In this document: positions 8,628-17,454 of the stretch, in pieces
Layout: the number at the start of each line of letters is the position of its first letter
Numbering within the stretch: the stretch's first letter is position 1
DNA from: JANQOH01 sp965242575
GTDB lineage: Bacteria > Pseudomonadota > Alphaproteobacteria > UBA7887
Length of the DNA: 64,000 bases
Direction: 5' to 3'
NCBI GenBank assembly: GCA_965242575.1
Contig: OZ251461.1
Span: 2,790,001-2,854,000 of the forward strand
Translations under genes and position numbers: made by a program
The notes under the pieces: model-generated
What the model was told of the DNA's origin: nothing
The model's input: only the letters and a program-made list of their open reading frames with translations
Databases searched by the model: none

Positions 8628-10067
8628 ATGCTCCGGCCCGTGACGCGCCCCGCCTGGAACGCCGACGAGATCGCCTGCGGGCTGCGGGAGGTCCTCGGCG
8701 CGGCGGGGCTGGTCGACGACCCGGAGCGGATCGCGCCCCGGCTCGTCGACGAACGCGGGAAGTTCCGCGGCAAGGCGGCGCTGATGGCGCGGCCCGCCAA
8801 CACCGCCGAAACGGCGGCCGTAGTCCGGTTCTGCGCCGAACGGCGAATCGCCCTTGTCCCGCAAGGCGGCAACACGTCGATGTGCGGCGGCGCGACGCCG
8901 CATGAACACGGGCGCGAGATCCTCGTCGACATGTCGCGCATGAACCGCGTCCGCGGGATCGACGCCGCCAACTCCGCCATGACCGCCGAGGCCGGCTGCG
9001 TCCTCGCCGACCTGCAAGCCGCCGCCGCCGAGGCCGGGCTGATGCTGCCGCTCAGCCTCGCCGCCGAGGGCAGTTGCCAGATCGGCGGGAACCTGTCGAC
9101 CAACGCCGGCGGAATCAACGTGCTGCGCCATGGCATGGCGCGGGCGCAGGCGCTCGGCCTGGAGGCGGTGCTGCCCGACGGCGAGGTGTGGGACGGGCTG
9201 CGCGCGCTCCGCAAGGACAACACCGGATACGACCTGAAACAACTGTTCATCGGCGCCGAGGGGACGCTCGGCATAATCACCGCGGCGGCGCTGAAACTGG
9301 AGCCGGCGCCGCGCTCCGGGGCGACGGCGTGGGCGGCCGCCGCCGACCCCGAGGCGGCGCTCGCATTGCTGAACCTGGCGCGCGAGGCGGCCGGCGACGC
9401 GCTGTGCGCGTTCGAGTTCCAGTCGCGCCGCTGCGTCGATTTCGTCACCCGCAACGTCCCCGGCGCGCGCGACCCCTTCGCCGGGCGCCACGACTGGTTC
9501 GTGTTGATCGAGCTGGCCTCCCCGGCGGCGGACGCGCCGCTCGGCGCGGCGCTGGAGGCGCTGCTGGAGCGCGCGCTGGAGCGGGGGATCGTCGCCGACG
9601 CCGTCGTCGCCGCCAGCGAGGGGCAGGCGCGCGCGCTGCGGGCGCTGCGCGAGCGCGTCTCCGAGGCGCAGAAGCCCGAAGGCGGCAGCATCAAGCACGA
9701 CGTCTCGGTCCCGGTGAGCCGGGTTCCCGAATTCCTGCGCCGCGCCGACGCCGCGGTGGAGGCGGCGATCCCGGGCGCCCGGCCCGTCGCCTTCGGCCAT
9801 ATGGGCGACGGCAACGTCCACTACAACGTCACCCAGCCCGAGGGCATGGACCGCGCGGCGTTCCTCGCCGAATGGGACCGGCTCTCCGGGATCGTCCACG
9901 ACCTGGCGGCGGAGATGGACGGCAGTTTTTCGGCGGAGCACGGGATCGGCCGCTTGAAGCGCGCCGCCCTGGCGAAGTACCGTCCGCCGGCGGAGCTGGC
10001 TCTGATGCGCCGGATCAAGCAGGCGCTCGACCCGCACGGGATCATGAACCCCGGCAAAATCGTCTGA
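8628..10067 (+). CDS. FAD-linked 2-hydroxyacid oxidoreductase, GlcD/D2HGDH-like
   Basis: A VAO-type flavoprotein of 479 residues. An N-terminal FAD-binding domain (about 40-215) carries PQGGNTSMCGG and GNLSTNAGG. The C-terminal FAD-linked oxidase domain carries FGHMGDGNVHYN, SAEHGIGRLK and MNPGKIV. These enzymes oxidise D-2-hydroxyacids (glycolate, D-lactate, D-2-hydroxyglutarate); the substrate cannot be fixed here, though the motif set is closest to D-2-hydroxyglutarate/D-lactate types. The open frame reaches far upstream through the IS remnant, but homology starts at the ATG at 8628. An acyl-CoA dehydrogenase follows after 13 bases, suggesting an operon. Confidence 0.9.
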   Translation: MLRPVTRPAWNADEIACGLREVLGAAGLVDDPERIAPRLVDERGKFRGKAALMARPANTAETAAVVRFCAERRIALVPQGGNTSMCGGATPHEHGREILVDMSRMNRVRGIDAANSAMTAEAGCVLADLQAAAAEAGLMLPLSLAAEGSCQIGGNLSTNAGGINVLRHGMARAQALGLEAVLPDGEVWDGLRALRKDNTGYDLKQLFIGAEGTLGIITAAALKLEPAPRSGATAWAAAADPEAALALLNLAREAAGDALCAFEFQSRRCVDFVTRNVPGARDPFAGRHDWFVLIELASPAADAPLGAALEALLERALERGIVADAVVAASEGQARALRALRERVSEAQKPEGGSIKHDVSVPVSRVPEFLRRADAAVEAAIPGARPVAFGHMGDGNVHYNVTQPEGMDRAAFLAEWDRLSGIVHDLAAEMDGSFSAEHGIGRLKRAALAKYRPPAELALMRRIKQALDPHGIMNPGKIV

Positions 10068-10080
10068 CGGGAGGCCGAAC

Positions 10081-11856
10081 ATGGCGACAGGCTACGCCGC
10101 GCCCATCGATGACATGCGCTTCGTGCTCGAGGACATGGTGGGCCTCCAGGGCCTCGCCGAACTCGACGGCCTCGATTCGCTGACCGCCGATTTCGTCGGC
10201 CAGGTCCTCGACGAGGCGGCCCGGTTCGCCGGCGAGGTCCTGGCGCCGCTCAACAAGCCGGGCGACGAACAGGGCGCGCGGCTCGACAACGGCGTGGTGC
10301 GGACGCCGGACGGCTTCCGCGAAGCCTACGCCAAATGGGTGGAGGCGCGGTGGGGCGCGGTCGCCGCCGACCCGGCCTATGGCGGCATGGGGCTGGGGCA
10401 CACGCTGTCCGGCGCGCTGGCGGAAATGTGGCAGGCGGCGAACATGGCCTTCGCCGACGGGACGATGCTCACGCAAGGCGCGGTCGAGGCCATCGAGGCG
10501 CATGGCGACGACGCCATGAAAGCGCTCTACCTGCCGAAACTCGCCGCCGGCGAATGGTCGGGGACGATGAACCTGACCGAACCCGGCGCCGGCTCCGACG
10601 TGGGCGCGCTGACCACCCGCGCCGCGCCCGCCAACGGCGGCTGGCGGGTCTCCGGCTCCAAGATCTTCATCACCCACGCCGACCAGGACATGAGCGAGAA
10701 CGTGGTCCACCTGGTGCTTGCGCGCACCCCCGGCGCGCCGGCCGGGACGAAAGGGATCTCGCTGTTCGTCGTCCCCAAATTCCTGCCCGACGCGGAGGGC
10801 GCGCCGGGGCGGCGCAACGACCTGCGCGTCGTCTCGCTGGAGCACAAGATGGGGCACATGGCCAGCCCCACCGCGGTCATGAGCTACGGCGACGACGGCG
10901 GCGCGGAGGGGGTCCTCCTCGGCGGCGAAACGCAGGGGATGCGCTGCATGTTCACGATGATGAACTCGGCGCGCCTCAACGTGGCGATCCAGGGCCTCGC
11001 CATCGCCGAGCGCTCCTACCAGGCGGCGGTCGACTGGGCGCGCCAGCGCGTCCAGGGGAAGGCGGTCGACGACCCGCGCGGCGGCCCGGTCGCCATCGTC
11101 CGCCACCCCGACGTGCGGCGGATGCTGATGGACATGCGGGCCCGGACCCAGGCCATGCGGGCGTTGTGCTACTCCATCGGCGCGGCGCTCGACCACGCCC
11201 GGCGCGGCGGCGACGAAGCCGCGATGGGCTACGCCGAACTGATGATCCCGGTCGCCAAGGCGTGGTGCACCGACCACGGCTTCGCCGTCGCCTCCACCGG
11301 GGTCCAGGTGCATGGCGGCATGGGGTACATCGAGGAGACGGGCGCGGCGCAGCACCTGCGCGACGCGCGCATCGCCATGATCTACGAAGGGACCAACGGC
11401 ATCCAGGCGCTCGACCTGGTGCGCCGCAAGCTGCAACGGGACGACGGCGCGGCCGCCCGGGCGCTGGTCGCCGACATGCGCGAGACCGTGCGCGTTCTCG
11501 CCGATGCGGAATTGGGCGACATCGCGAAGGCGCTGTCGCCCGCCATCGACGCGGTGGAGGCGGCGACCGGCTGGATTCGCGCGGCGTGGCGCAGCGACCC
11601 GGTCGCCGCCGCCGCCGGCGCGACCCCCTACGCCGACATGCTGGGCTTCGCCGCCGGCGGCTGGCTGCTCGGCAAGGCCGCCGTCAAGGCGCGCATGCGG
11701 CTCGAGGCCGGGGCGGGAAACGCCGGATTCCACGAGGCGAAGATCGCCACCGCGCGCTTCTTCGCCGGCCAGTTCCTGCCGTCCGCGGCGGCGATGGCGG
11801 GGCCGATCATGGCCGCCCGCGGGACGGTCATGGCGATCCCGGAGGAGGCGTTCTGA
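10081..11856 (+). CDS. Acyl-CoA dehydrogenase, long DmdC-like type
   Basis: A 591-residue flavoprotein with an N-terminal helical domain, a central beta domain (MNLTEPGAGSDVG near 160, then KIFITHADQD) and a C-terminal domain. GMGYIEETGAAQHLRDARI and IYEGTNGIQALD hold the catalytic Glu region. The extra C-terminal domain of about 130 residues and total length match the subgroup that includes DmdC (3-methylmercaptopropionyl-CoA dehydrogenase). Substrate is not determined, and the gene may simply act in fatty-acid oxidation. It starts 13 bases after the FAD oxidoreductase gene. Confidence 0.93.
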   Translation: MATGYAAPIDDMRFVLEDMVGLQGLAELDGLDSLTADFVGQVLDEAARFAGEVLAPLNKPGDEQGARLDNGVVRTPDGFREAYAKWVEARWGAVAADPAYGGMGLGHTLSGALAEMWQAANMAFADGTMLTQGAVEAIEAHGDDAMKALYLPKLAAGEWSGTMNLTEPGAGSDVGALTTRAAPANGGWRVSGSKIFITHADQDMSENVVHLVLARTPGAPAGTKGISLFVVPKFLPDAEGAPGRRNDLRVVSLEHKMGHMASPTAVMSYGDDGGAEGVLLGGETQGMRCMFTMMNSARLNVAIQGLAIAERSYQAAVDWARQRVQGKAVDDPRGGPVAIVRHPDVRRMLMDMRARTQAMRALCYSIGAALDHARRGGDEAAMGYAELMIPVAKAWCTDHGFAVASTGVQVHGGMGYIEETGAAQHLRDARIAMIYEGTNGIQALDLVRRKLQRDDGAAARALVADMRETVRVLADAELGDIAKALSPAIDAVEAATGWIRAAWRSDPVAAAAGATPYADMLGFAAGGWLLGKAAVKARMRLEAGAGNAGFHEAKIATARFFAGQFLPSAAAMAGPIMAARGTVMAIPEEAF

Positions 11857-11867
11857 CCGCGGACACG

Positions 11868-11951
11868 ACCTGGGACCGCCGGCGTCTCGCCGGCATGCGC
11901 GCGAAGCGCGCGAAAGAAGAAGACGCCGGCGGGACGCCGGCGCACCCAAGG
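11868..11951. repeat. Dispersed GC-rich hairpin repeat, copy 2
   Basis: Inverted arms 11878-11894 and 11925-11941 pair over 17 bases with one G-U position. The loop holds a smaller hairpin, GCGCGC-GAA-GCGCGC. The left part, TGGGACCGCCGGCGT, also appears (reverse complement) at 62631-62646 in the tandem array, so this copy connects the hairpin family with the array. It lies between the acyl-CoA dehydrogenase and the sugar-binding protein gene. Confidence 0.7.
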
Positions 11952-12013
11952 GCCGTTTGCGCAGCCGCGGCCGGCCGCGCTATGGTGCCCCGCTGGGAAG
12001 AGGGAGGATCGCC

Positions 12014-13366
12014 ATGATCGCCGCCGCGCCGTCGCGCCGCCGATTCCTGAAGACCGCCGCCGCGGCGGCGGGAGCCGCCGCCGTCGCCGCGCCCTGGGTC
12101 AAGAGCGCGCGCTCCGCCGGGGAGCTGTCCATCGGCCTGTGGGACCACTGGGTGCCCGGCGCCAACGACGTCATGCGCCAGGTCTGCGAGGAATGGGGCG
12201 CCGCCAACGGCGTCGAGGTGCGCATCGACTTCATCACCTCGATCGGCAACAAGCTGCTGCTCACCGCGCAGGCCGAGTCGCGCGCGCGAACCGGGCACGA
12301 CATCTATTGCGTGCCGGGGTGGCTCCCGTCGATCTTCCGCGACACGCTGGAGCCGATGGACGACGTGGTGCGCGAGATCGAGGCGCGGCACGGCAAGCTG
12401 GTCCCCGGGGTGGACTACCTGGCGCGGATCGACGGCAGGTGGGTCGCCAGCCCGGCGCCGACCGGCTCGCTGACCTATGCGCAGGTCTCGCGGCTGGATT
12501 ACTTCGCGGAGCATGCCGGGCTGGACCTGGCGGCGATGTTCCCGGCGCACGACGGCCGCGACGCGTCCTCGGTGGACGGCTGGACCTATGACGCCTTCCT
12601 CGCCGCGGCGGAGAAGCTCCACGCGGCGGGGCACGCCTTCGGCGCGCCCATCGCGCCGACGCCGGACGGCACGCAGTGGATCGCCCAGGTGTTCCGCGCC
12701 TTCGGGGCGGAGCTGGTGAGCGCCGATGGCGATATCGCGGTCGATTCGGACGAGACCCGCGCGGCGCTGGACTATCTGGCGCGCCTGTCGCGCTTCATGC
12801 CGGAGGGCGTGTACGCCTGGGACGACGCGGCGAACAACCGCTGGATGATCTCCGGCCAGGGCGGGGCGATCTTCAACCCGCCGAGCGCCTGGGCGGTGGC
12901 GCGCCGCGACAACCCGGAGGCGGGGAAGAAGTTCTGGCACCACGACGCGCCGCGCGGCCCGGCCGGGCGCTTCCGCGCCGGGACCTATTTCTTCTGGGGC
13001 GTGTGGCAGTTCTCCCGCAACGTCTCCGCCGCCAAGGAGCTGTTCCTGCACGTCATGGAGCGCGAGTCGGTGGAGCGGATGCTGCGCGCCTCGCAGGGCT
13101 TCGACCTGCCGCTCGTCGCCGCCTACCAGGACGCCGGCGTGTGGGAGTCGGCGTCGCCGCCCGACGGCGTGCTCTACAACTACCCCATCCGCGGCGACGA
13201 GGTGCAGAACATCGCCGGCTACCCGGCGCCGCCCGAATACGGGTCGCAAATCTCGACCCAGGGCGTGTACCCCAACCTGGTGGCGCAGGTGACGCAGGCG
13301 GGCGCGTCCTTCGACGAAGCCATCGACTGGGCGGCGGGCGAGATCGAACAGGCGATGTTCCTGTAG
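12014..13366 (+). CDS. ABC transporter extracellular solute-binding protein (family 1, CUT1 type)
   Basis: The periplasmic sugar-capture subunit of the importer encoded with the next three genes. The N-terminus has a twin-arginine signal (SRRRFLK then an Ala-rich core, cleavage probably near residue 35). The mature part has the family 1 solute-binding fold, with WDHWVPGAND early, IYCVPGWLPS and a central AIFNPPSAWAVAR. The open frame extends upstream, but ATG 12014 follows GGGAGGATC and starts the signal peptide. The ligand, probably an oligosaccharide or sugar derivative, is not deducible. Confidence 0.93.
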   Translation: MIAAAPSRRRFLKTAAAAAGAAAVAAPWVKSARSAGELSIGLWDHWVPGANDVMRQVCEEWGAANGVEVRIDFITSIGNKLLLTAQAESRARTGHDIYCVPGWLPSIFRDTLEPMDDVVREIEARHGKLVPGVDYLARIDGRWVASPAPTGSLTYAQVSRLDYFAEHAGLDLAAMFPAHDGRDASSVDGWTYDAFLAAAEKLHAAGHAFGAPIAPTPDGTQWIAQVFRAFGAELVSADGDIAVDSDETRAALDYLARLSRFMPEGVYAWDDAANNRWMISGQGGAIFNPPSAWAVARRDNPEAGKKFWHHDAPRGPAGRFRAGTYFFWGVWQFSRNVSAAKELFLHVMERESVERMLRASQGFDLPLVAAYQDAGVWESASPPDGVLYNYPIRGDEVQNIAGYPAPPEYGSQISTQGVYPNLVAQVTQAGASFDEAIDWAAGEIEQAMFL

Positions 13367-13387
13367 CGGCCCGCGGCGGAGGCGGCC

Positions 13388-14332
13388 ATGGCGGCGGCGA
13401 TCGACGCGGCGGCGCCCTCGGCGGCGCCCGCGGCGCTTCCGCGTCCGGCGGCGGGAGGATTGCGCCGCCTGCTCCGGCGCAAGTCCACCGTCGGCGTGCT
13501 CATGGTCGCGCCGCTGCTGGCGGTGATTCTCGGCCTCGTCGCCTATCCCGGCGTTTACGCCATGTACCTGTCGATGCTGAACAAGGCGGAGACGGCGTTC
13601 GTCGGGCTGCGGAATTTCGAGTTCCTGCTGCGCCGCGACACCTTCCAGGACGTGGTGTTCCAGTCGGTCATGTTCGCCCTGGTCGCGGTGGTCGGCAAGG
13701 CGCTGATCGGCTTCATCGCCGCGCATGCGGTCAACGCCATCCCGGCGAAGGGGCAGCGCAAGTGGCGCGGCATGATGCTGGTCCCGTGGGTCATCCCGCC
13801 GGCGCTCTCCACCCTGGGCTGGTGGTGGCTATTCGAACCCACCTACAGTTCGATCAACTGGCTGCTGGACAAGGCGGGCCTCACCCAGATCGCGTGGCTG
13901 AGCGAAATCTTCTGGGCGCGGTTCTCGGTGATCCTGGTCAACATCTGGGTCGGCGCGCCGTTCTTCCTCATCATGTATCTCGCGGCGCTGAAATCGATCC
14001 CGGAGGAGCTCTACGAGGCCGCCGCCATCGACGGCGCGAACGCCTGGCAGAAGATGGTCCACGTCACCCTGCCGATGATGCGCAACATCATCGCCATCAC
14101 GGTGCTGTTCTCGATCATCGTCACGCTGGCGAATTTCGACATCGTCCGGGTGCTGACCCAGGGCAACCCGCTCGGCAAGACCCACCTGTTCGCCACCTAC
14201 GCGATGCGCTACGGCCTCGAGTCCGGCAACATCCCGCTCGGCGCGGCGGTGTCGCTGTTCATGTTCCCGGTCCTGGCGATCCTCGCCTTCGTCATCCTGC
14301 GCAACGTGCGCAGGCGGGCGATGGAGCTCTGA
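13388..14332 (+). CDS. Carbohydrate ABC transporter permease, MalF/UgpA-like
   Basis: An inner-membrane subunit of 314 residues with six predicted transmembrane helices. The EAA loop, which docks the ATPase, is visible as EELYEAAAIDGANAWQKMVHVTLP. The N-terminal 35 residues are a cytoplasmic Ala/Arg-rich tail. It starts 22 bases after the binding-protein gene, and its stop is six bases before the second permease gene. Confidence 0.95.
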   Translation: MAAAIDAAAPSAAPAALPRPAAGGLRRLLRRKSTVGVLMVAPLLAVILGLVAYPGVYAMYLSMLNKAETAFVGLRNFEFLLRRDTFQDVVFQSVMFALVAVVGKALIGFIAAHAVNAIPAKGQRKWRGMMLVPWVIPPALSTLGWWWLFEPTYSSINWLLDKAGLTQIAWLSEIFWARFSVILVNIWVGAPFFLIMYLAALKSIPEELYEAAAIDGANAWQKMVHVTLPMMRNIIAITVLFSIIVTLANFDIVRVLTQGNPLGKTHLFATYAMRYGLESGNIPLGAAVSLFMFPVLAILAFVILRNVRRRAMEL

Positions 14333-14337
14333 CGGCC

Positions 14338-15234
14338 ATGGCGGGCGCCGCGGCGGCGGGGGCGAGCGGCGTCTTCCGCCCGGGCGCGAGCCAGCGCCGC
14401 GACCGGCGCTGGGCGCTGGTGGCGGCCTATTTCGCGCTCGGCGTCTTCGTCGTCTTCTTCCTGTTCCCGCCCTATTACATGTTCGTCACTTCGATCAAGA
14501 CGAACGAGGAGATCGCCGCGCTCGACACCAACCCCTGGATCGTCGAGAGGGGCGCGACGACCGAGCATTACACCGGCCTGCTCGCGAACACCGCGTTCCC
14601 CACCTACTTCCTCAACACCGCCGTCGTCACGCTGTGCGTGGTGTCGATCACGATGGTCGTCAGCGTGCTCGCCGCCTACGGGCTTTCGCGATTGAAATTC
14701 TGGGGCGCGGGGGTGCTGGCGACGGGGGTGTTCCTCACCTACCTGGTGCCGGACACGCTGCTGTTCGTCCCGCTGTTCAAGATCGTCGGCGCGCTGGGGC
14801 TGCTCGACACCTATTGGGCGCTGGTGCTGGTCTATCCGACGATCACCGTGCCGTTCTGCACCTGGATCATGATCGGCTACTTCTCGTCGATCCCGCGCGA
14901 GCTGGACGAGGCGGCGCTGATCGACGGCGCCAACCACATCCAGATGCTGCTCAAGGTGTTCCTGCCGGTGGCGCTGCCGGGGCTGATCGCGGCGACGATC
15001 TTCGCCTTCACGGTGTCGTGGGCGTCGTTCATATACCCGCTCGCCTACATCTACTCCGACGACCAGATGGTGCTGACGGTGGGCACGGTGACGACGCTGA
15101 TCAAGGGCGACGTGTTCCACTGGGGCGGGCTGATGGCCGGGGCGCTGCTGGCGGCGGCGCCGCCGGTGATCGTCTACGCCTTCCTGATGGACTATTACAT
15201 CGCCGGGTTGACCTCCGGCGCGACGAAGGGCTGA
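14338..15234 (+). CDS. Carbohydrate ABC transporter permease, MalG/UgpE-like
   Basis: Second membrane subunit, 298 residues, six predicted helices. The EAA loop reads ELDEAALIDGANHIQML. The region after the first helix (FLFPPYYMFVTSIKTNEE) is typical of MalG-type permeases. ATG 14338 gives the family-length protein; longer readings run into unrelated frames. Stop and next start are three bases apart, so it belongs to the same operon. Confidence 0.95.
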   Translation: MAGAAAAGASGVFRPGASQRRDRRWALVAAYFALGVFVVFFLFPPYYMFVTSIKTNEEIAALDTNPWIVERGATTEHYTGLLANTAFPTYFLNTAVVTLCVVSITMVVSVLAAYGLSRLKFWGAGVLATGVFLTYLVPDTLLFVPLFKIVGALGLLDTYWALVLVYPTITVPFCTWIMIGYFSSIPRELDEAALIDGANHIQMLLKVFLPVALPGLIAATIFAFTVSWASFIYPLAYIYSDDQMVLTVGTVTTLIKGDVFHWGGLMAGALLAAAPPVIVYAFLMDYYIAGLTSGATKG

Positions 15235-15237
15235 GCG

Positions 15238-16332
15238 ATGGCCGACGTATCCCTGCGGGCGCTGCGCAAGACCTTCGACCGCACCGAGGCGGTGCGCGGC
15301 ATAGACCTCGATATCGCCGACAACGAACTCGTGGTCCTGGTCGGGCCGTCGGGCTGCGGCAAGAGCACGACCCTGCGCATGATCGCCGGGCTGGAGGACG
15401 CGACCTCCGGCGAAATCCGCATCGGCGGCGAACTCGTCAACGACACGCCGCCGAAGAACCGCGACATCGCCATGGTGTTCCAGAACTACGCGCTCTACCC
15501 GCACATGACGGTGGCGCGGAACATGTCGTTCGGCCTGCGGCTGCGGAAGTACCCCAAGGGCGAGATCGACCGGCGGGTGGCCGCGGCGGCGGACATATTG
15601 GGGATCGCCGACCTGCTGGAGCGCCGCCCGCGCCAGTTGTCGGGCGGGCAGCGGCAGCGGGTGGCGATGGGCCGGGCCATCGTCCGCAACCCGCGCGTGT
15701 TCCTGTTCGACGAGCCGCTGTCGAACCTCGACGCCAAGCTGCGCGGCCAGATGCGCACCGAGATCAAGCGCCTGCACCAGCGCCTGCGCACCACGACGAT
15801 CTACGTAACCCACGACCAGGTGGAGGCGATGACCCTCGCCGACCGCGTGGTGGTGATGCGCGACGGGGCGATCGAGCAGATCGGCCCGCCGGGCGAGCTC
15901 TACCACAGCCCGCGCACCCGCTTCGTCGCCGGCTTCATCGGCTCGCCGGCGATGAACTTCGTCGATTGCCGCCTGGTCGAGGAGGAAGGCGCGCTCGCGG
16001 CGCAGATGGACGGCCTGGCCCGCGTCCCGCTCGACGGCGCGGCGGGGGAGCGGCGCCGCGCCCATGCCGGGCGGCCGCTCGTCGCCGGGTTCCGGCCCGA
16101 GCACATCCGCGAGTGGCGCGGGGAGGAGGACGGCCGCGTCGCCTGCAAGGTGACTCCCGACGTGGTGGAGCCGCTGGGCATCGAGACGATGGTCTATTTC
16201 GCCCATGGCGGCGCCGAGTTGTGCGCCCGCGTCGTTCCCGATTCGAACCCGCAGCCCGGCGTCGAGTTCACCCTGTCGCTGGAGGCGCGGCGGCTGCACC
16301 TGATCGACCCGGACACGGACCGGGTGCTGTAA
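15238..16332 (+). CDS. Sugar ABC transporter ATP-binding protein, UgpC/MalK-like
   Basis: The energising subunit of the importer, 364 residues. Walker A is GPSGCGKST (residues 38-46), the Q-loop VFQNYALYPHM, the signature LSGGQRQRVAMGRA, Walker B VFLFDEPLSNLD and the switch His in THDQVEAM. The C-terminal third is the OB-fold domain of MalK-type ATPases, which often services regulation or several importers. Last gene of the four-gene operon. Confidence 0.96.
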   Translation: MADVSLRALRKTFDRTEAVRGIDLDIADNELVVLVGPSGCGKSTTLRMIAGLEDATSGEIRIGGELVNDTPPKNRDIAMVFQNYALYPHMTVARNMSFGLRLRKYPKGEIDRRVAAAADILGIADLLERRPRQLSGGQRQRVAMGRAIVRNPRVFLFDEPLSNLDAKLRGQMRTEIKRLHQRLRTTTIYVTHDQVEAMTLADRVVVMRDGAIEQIGPPGELYHSPRTRFVAGFIGSPAMNFVDCRLVEEEGALAAQMDGLARVPLDGAAGERRRAHAGRPLVAGFRPEHIREWRGEEDGRVACKVTPDVVEPLGIETMVYFAHGGAELCARVVPDSNPQPGVEFTLSLEARRLHLIDPDTDRVL

Positions 16333-16420
16333 CGGTTTCGACCGGGAATCGGAAGGAAAGGGCGGCGCACGCATTTTTACGCCGCCCAGGCTCGGCTCTA
16401 TCGCTTACGAGGAAATTCCC

Positions 16421-16756
16421 ATGAAAGACTCGGGGCAAGCTCCCGGATATCGGCGCCCGCAACCTCCCGCATCCGGCCGTCGGCGCGGGAAATCCGCCGC
16501 GCCGTCCGCGCACGCGTCGGCGGCTCCGCGCGGCGCGATCCATGCGGTCATCGGCGAGAGCGAAGGGTGGTATGTCGCCGAGTGCCTAGAGGCCGCCATC
16601 GTCACGCAGGGCCAAACCCTGGACGAGCTGTTGGCGAACCTGCGGAGCGCTTTGGAGATGTATTTCGACGATGAGGAGCTTGAACGCTGCGGTTTGTCGT
16701 CCGCTCCCCGCCTTGTGTTGAGCTACGAAACCTTCGCGTTCGCGCACAATGCCTAG
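16421..16756 (+). CDS. hicB: HicB-family antitoxin with N-terminal extension
   Basis: The core (about residues 38-90) has the HicB fold signature: AVIGESEGWYVAEC, then VTQGQTLDELLANLR and an acidic helix. HicB binds and neutralises HicA and often represses its own promoter. The first 37 residues are a basic Arg/Pro/Ala segment not usual for HicB. GAGGAAATTCCC before ATG 16421 supports this start, but a start near residue 38 cannot be excluded. It overlaps hicA by eight bases; antitoxin-first order is one of the two known arrangements. Confidence 0.85.
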   Translation: MKDSGQAPGYRRPQPPASGRRRGKSAAPSAHASAAPRGAIHAVIGESEGWYVAECLEAAIVTQGQTLDELLANLRSALEMYFDDEELERCGLSSAPRLVLSYETFAFAHNA

Positions 16757-16994
16757 ATTGAAGAGGTTGTCGGGGCGAGATGTTTTGAAGATATTGCGGA
16801 ACTTCGGATTCGAGGTTACTGGCATACGTGGAAGCCACGCCAAACTCGCGCGCATGTCGGCTTCCGGAGAAAGGCAAATTCTCATAGTCCCCCTTCACTC
16901 CTCGCTTCCCATCGGCACGGTGCGGGCGATTTACCGCCAAACATGTCGCTTCGTGTCGATGGTCGAACTGCGTTCGCACTTTTTCTCCGATTAA
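16749..16994 (+). CDS. hicA: HicA-family mRNA-interferase toxin
   Basis: An 81-residue double-stranded-RNA-binding-fold toxin that cleaves mRNA when free of HicB. Family marks are SGRDVLKILRNFGFEV at the start, the catalytic His in GSHAKL and the strand ILIVPLHSSLPIGTVRAIYR. The C-terminal tail beyond the family core (CRFVSMVELRSHFFSD) is slightly longer than usual. It overlaps the 3' end of hicB, so the two are translationally coupled. Confidence 0.9.
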   Translation: MPRLKRLSGRDVLKILRNFGFEVTGIRGSHAKLARMSASGERQILIVPLHSSLPIGTVRAIYRQTCRFVSMVELRSHFFSD

Positions 16995-17239
16995 TTCGCG
17001 TTCGACGGGTAAGGGAAATCGTAAAATCGTTACGGACAGCCGAGCGCGCCCGTTCGCGGACGGGCGGGAACGCCTCATAGAGGACGACTTTATCGACCGT
17101 GGCGACGCCCGGTGAACATGCGCGGCCGGGTCGCGCCCCGGGGCAGCGCCGTCATCGCGGACGCGGGGTTGACCGGCAAGCCCTACTCGGCCAAATTGCA
17201 ACCGGCGAAGGCGCGCCTCGACGGACTCGGAGGGACAAC

Positions 17240-17383
17240 ATGGACCGGAACTCGAGCAATGCCGGCGGGAAGTTTTCGGCCATACCTTCGATCGCCTTAC
17301 TCAATCGGAGGCTCGGGACCTCGCCCGCTCCCCGGATGCTAACGCCGGACGAAGTCGACTTGCTGCGGCGGTGCGCCAAGTAA
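17240..17383 (+). CDS. Small conserved-looking protein of unknown function
   Basis: A 47-codon frame starting ATG after a CGGAGGGACAAC ribosome-binding site. It has a Ser/Asn-rich start, a middle reading LNRRLGTSPAPR and an end LTPDEVDLLRRCAK. Short alphaproteobacterial proteins with a similar end are, in my recollection, common next to unrelated genes. No function can be given. The stretch 16995-17239 before it holds nothing I can identify. Confidence 0.4.
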   Translation: MDRNSSNAGGKFSAIPSIALLNRRLGTSPAPRMLTPDEVDLLRRCAK

Positions 17384-17454
17384 GCTTCCGACGTCGCCGG
17401 CGCGTTCTTCGCGCGCAAGGACGGCGCGGCGAAAGGCTCGAAGGGTAAAGAGGC

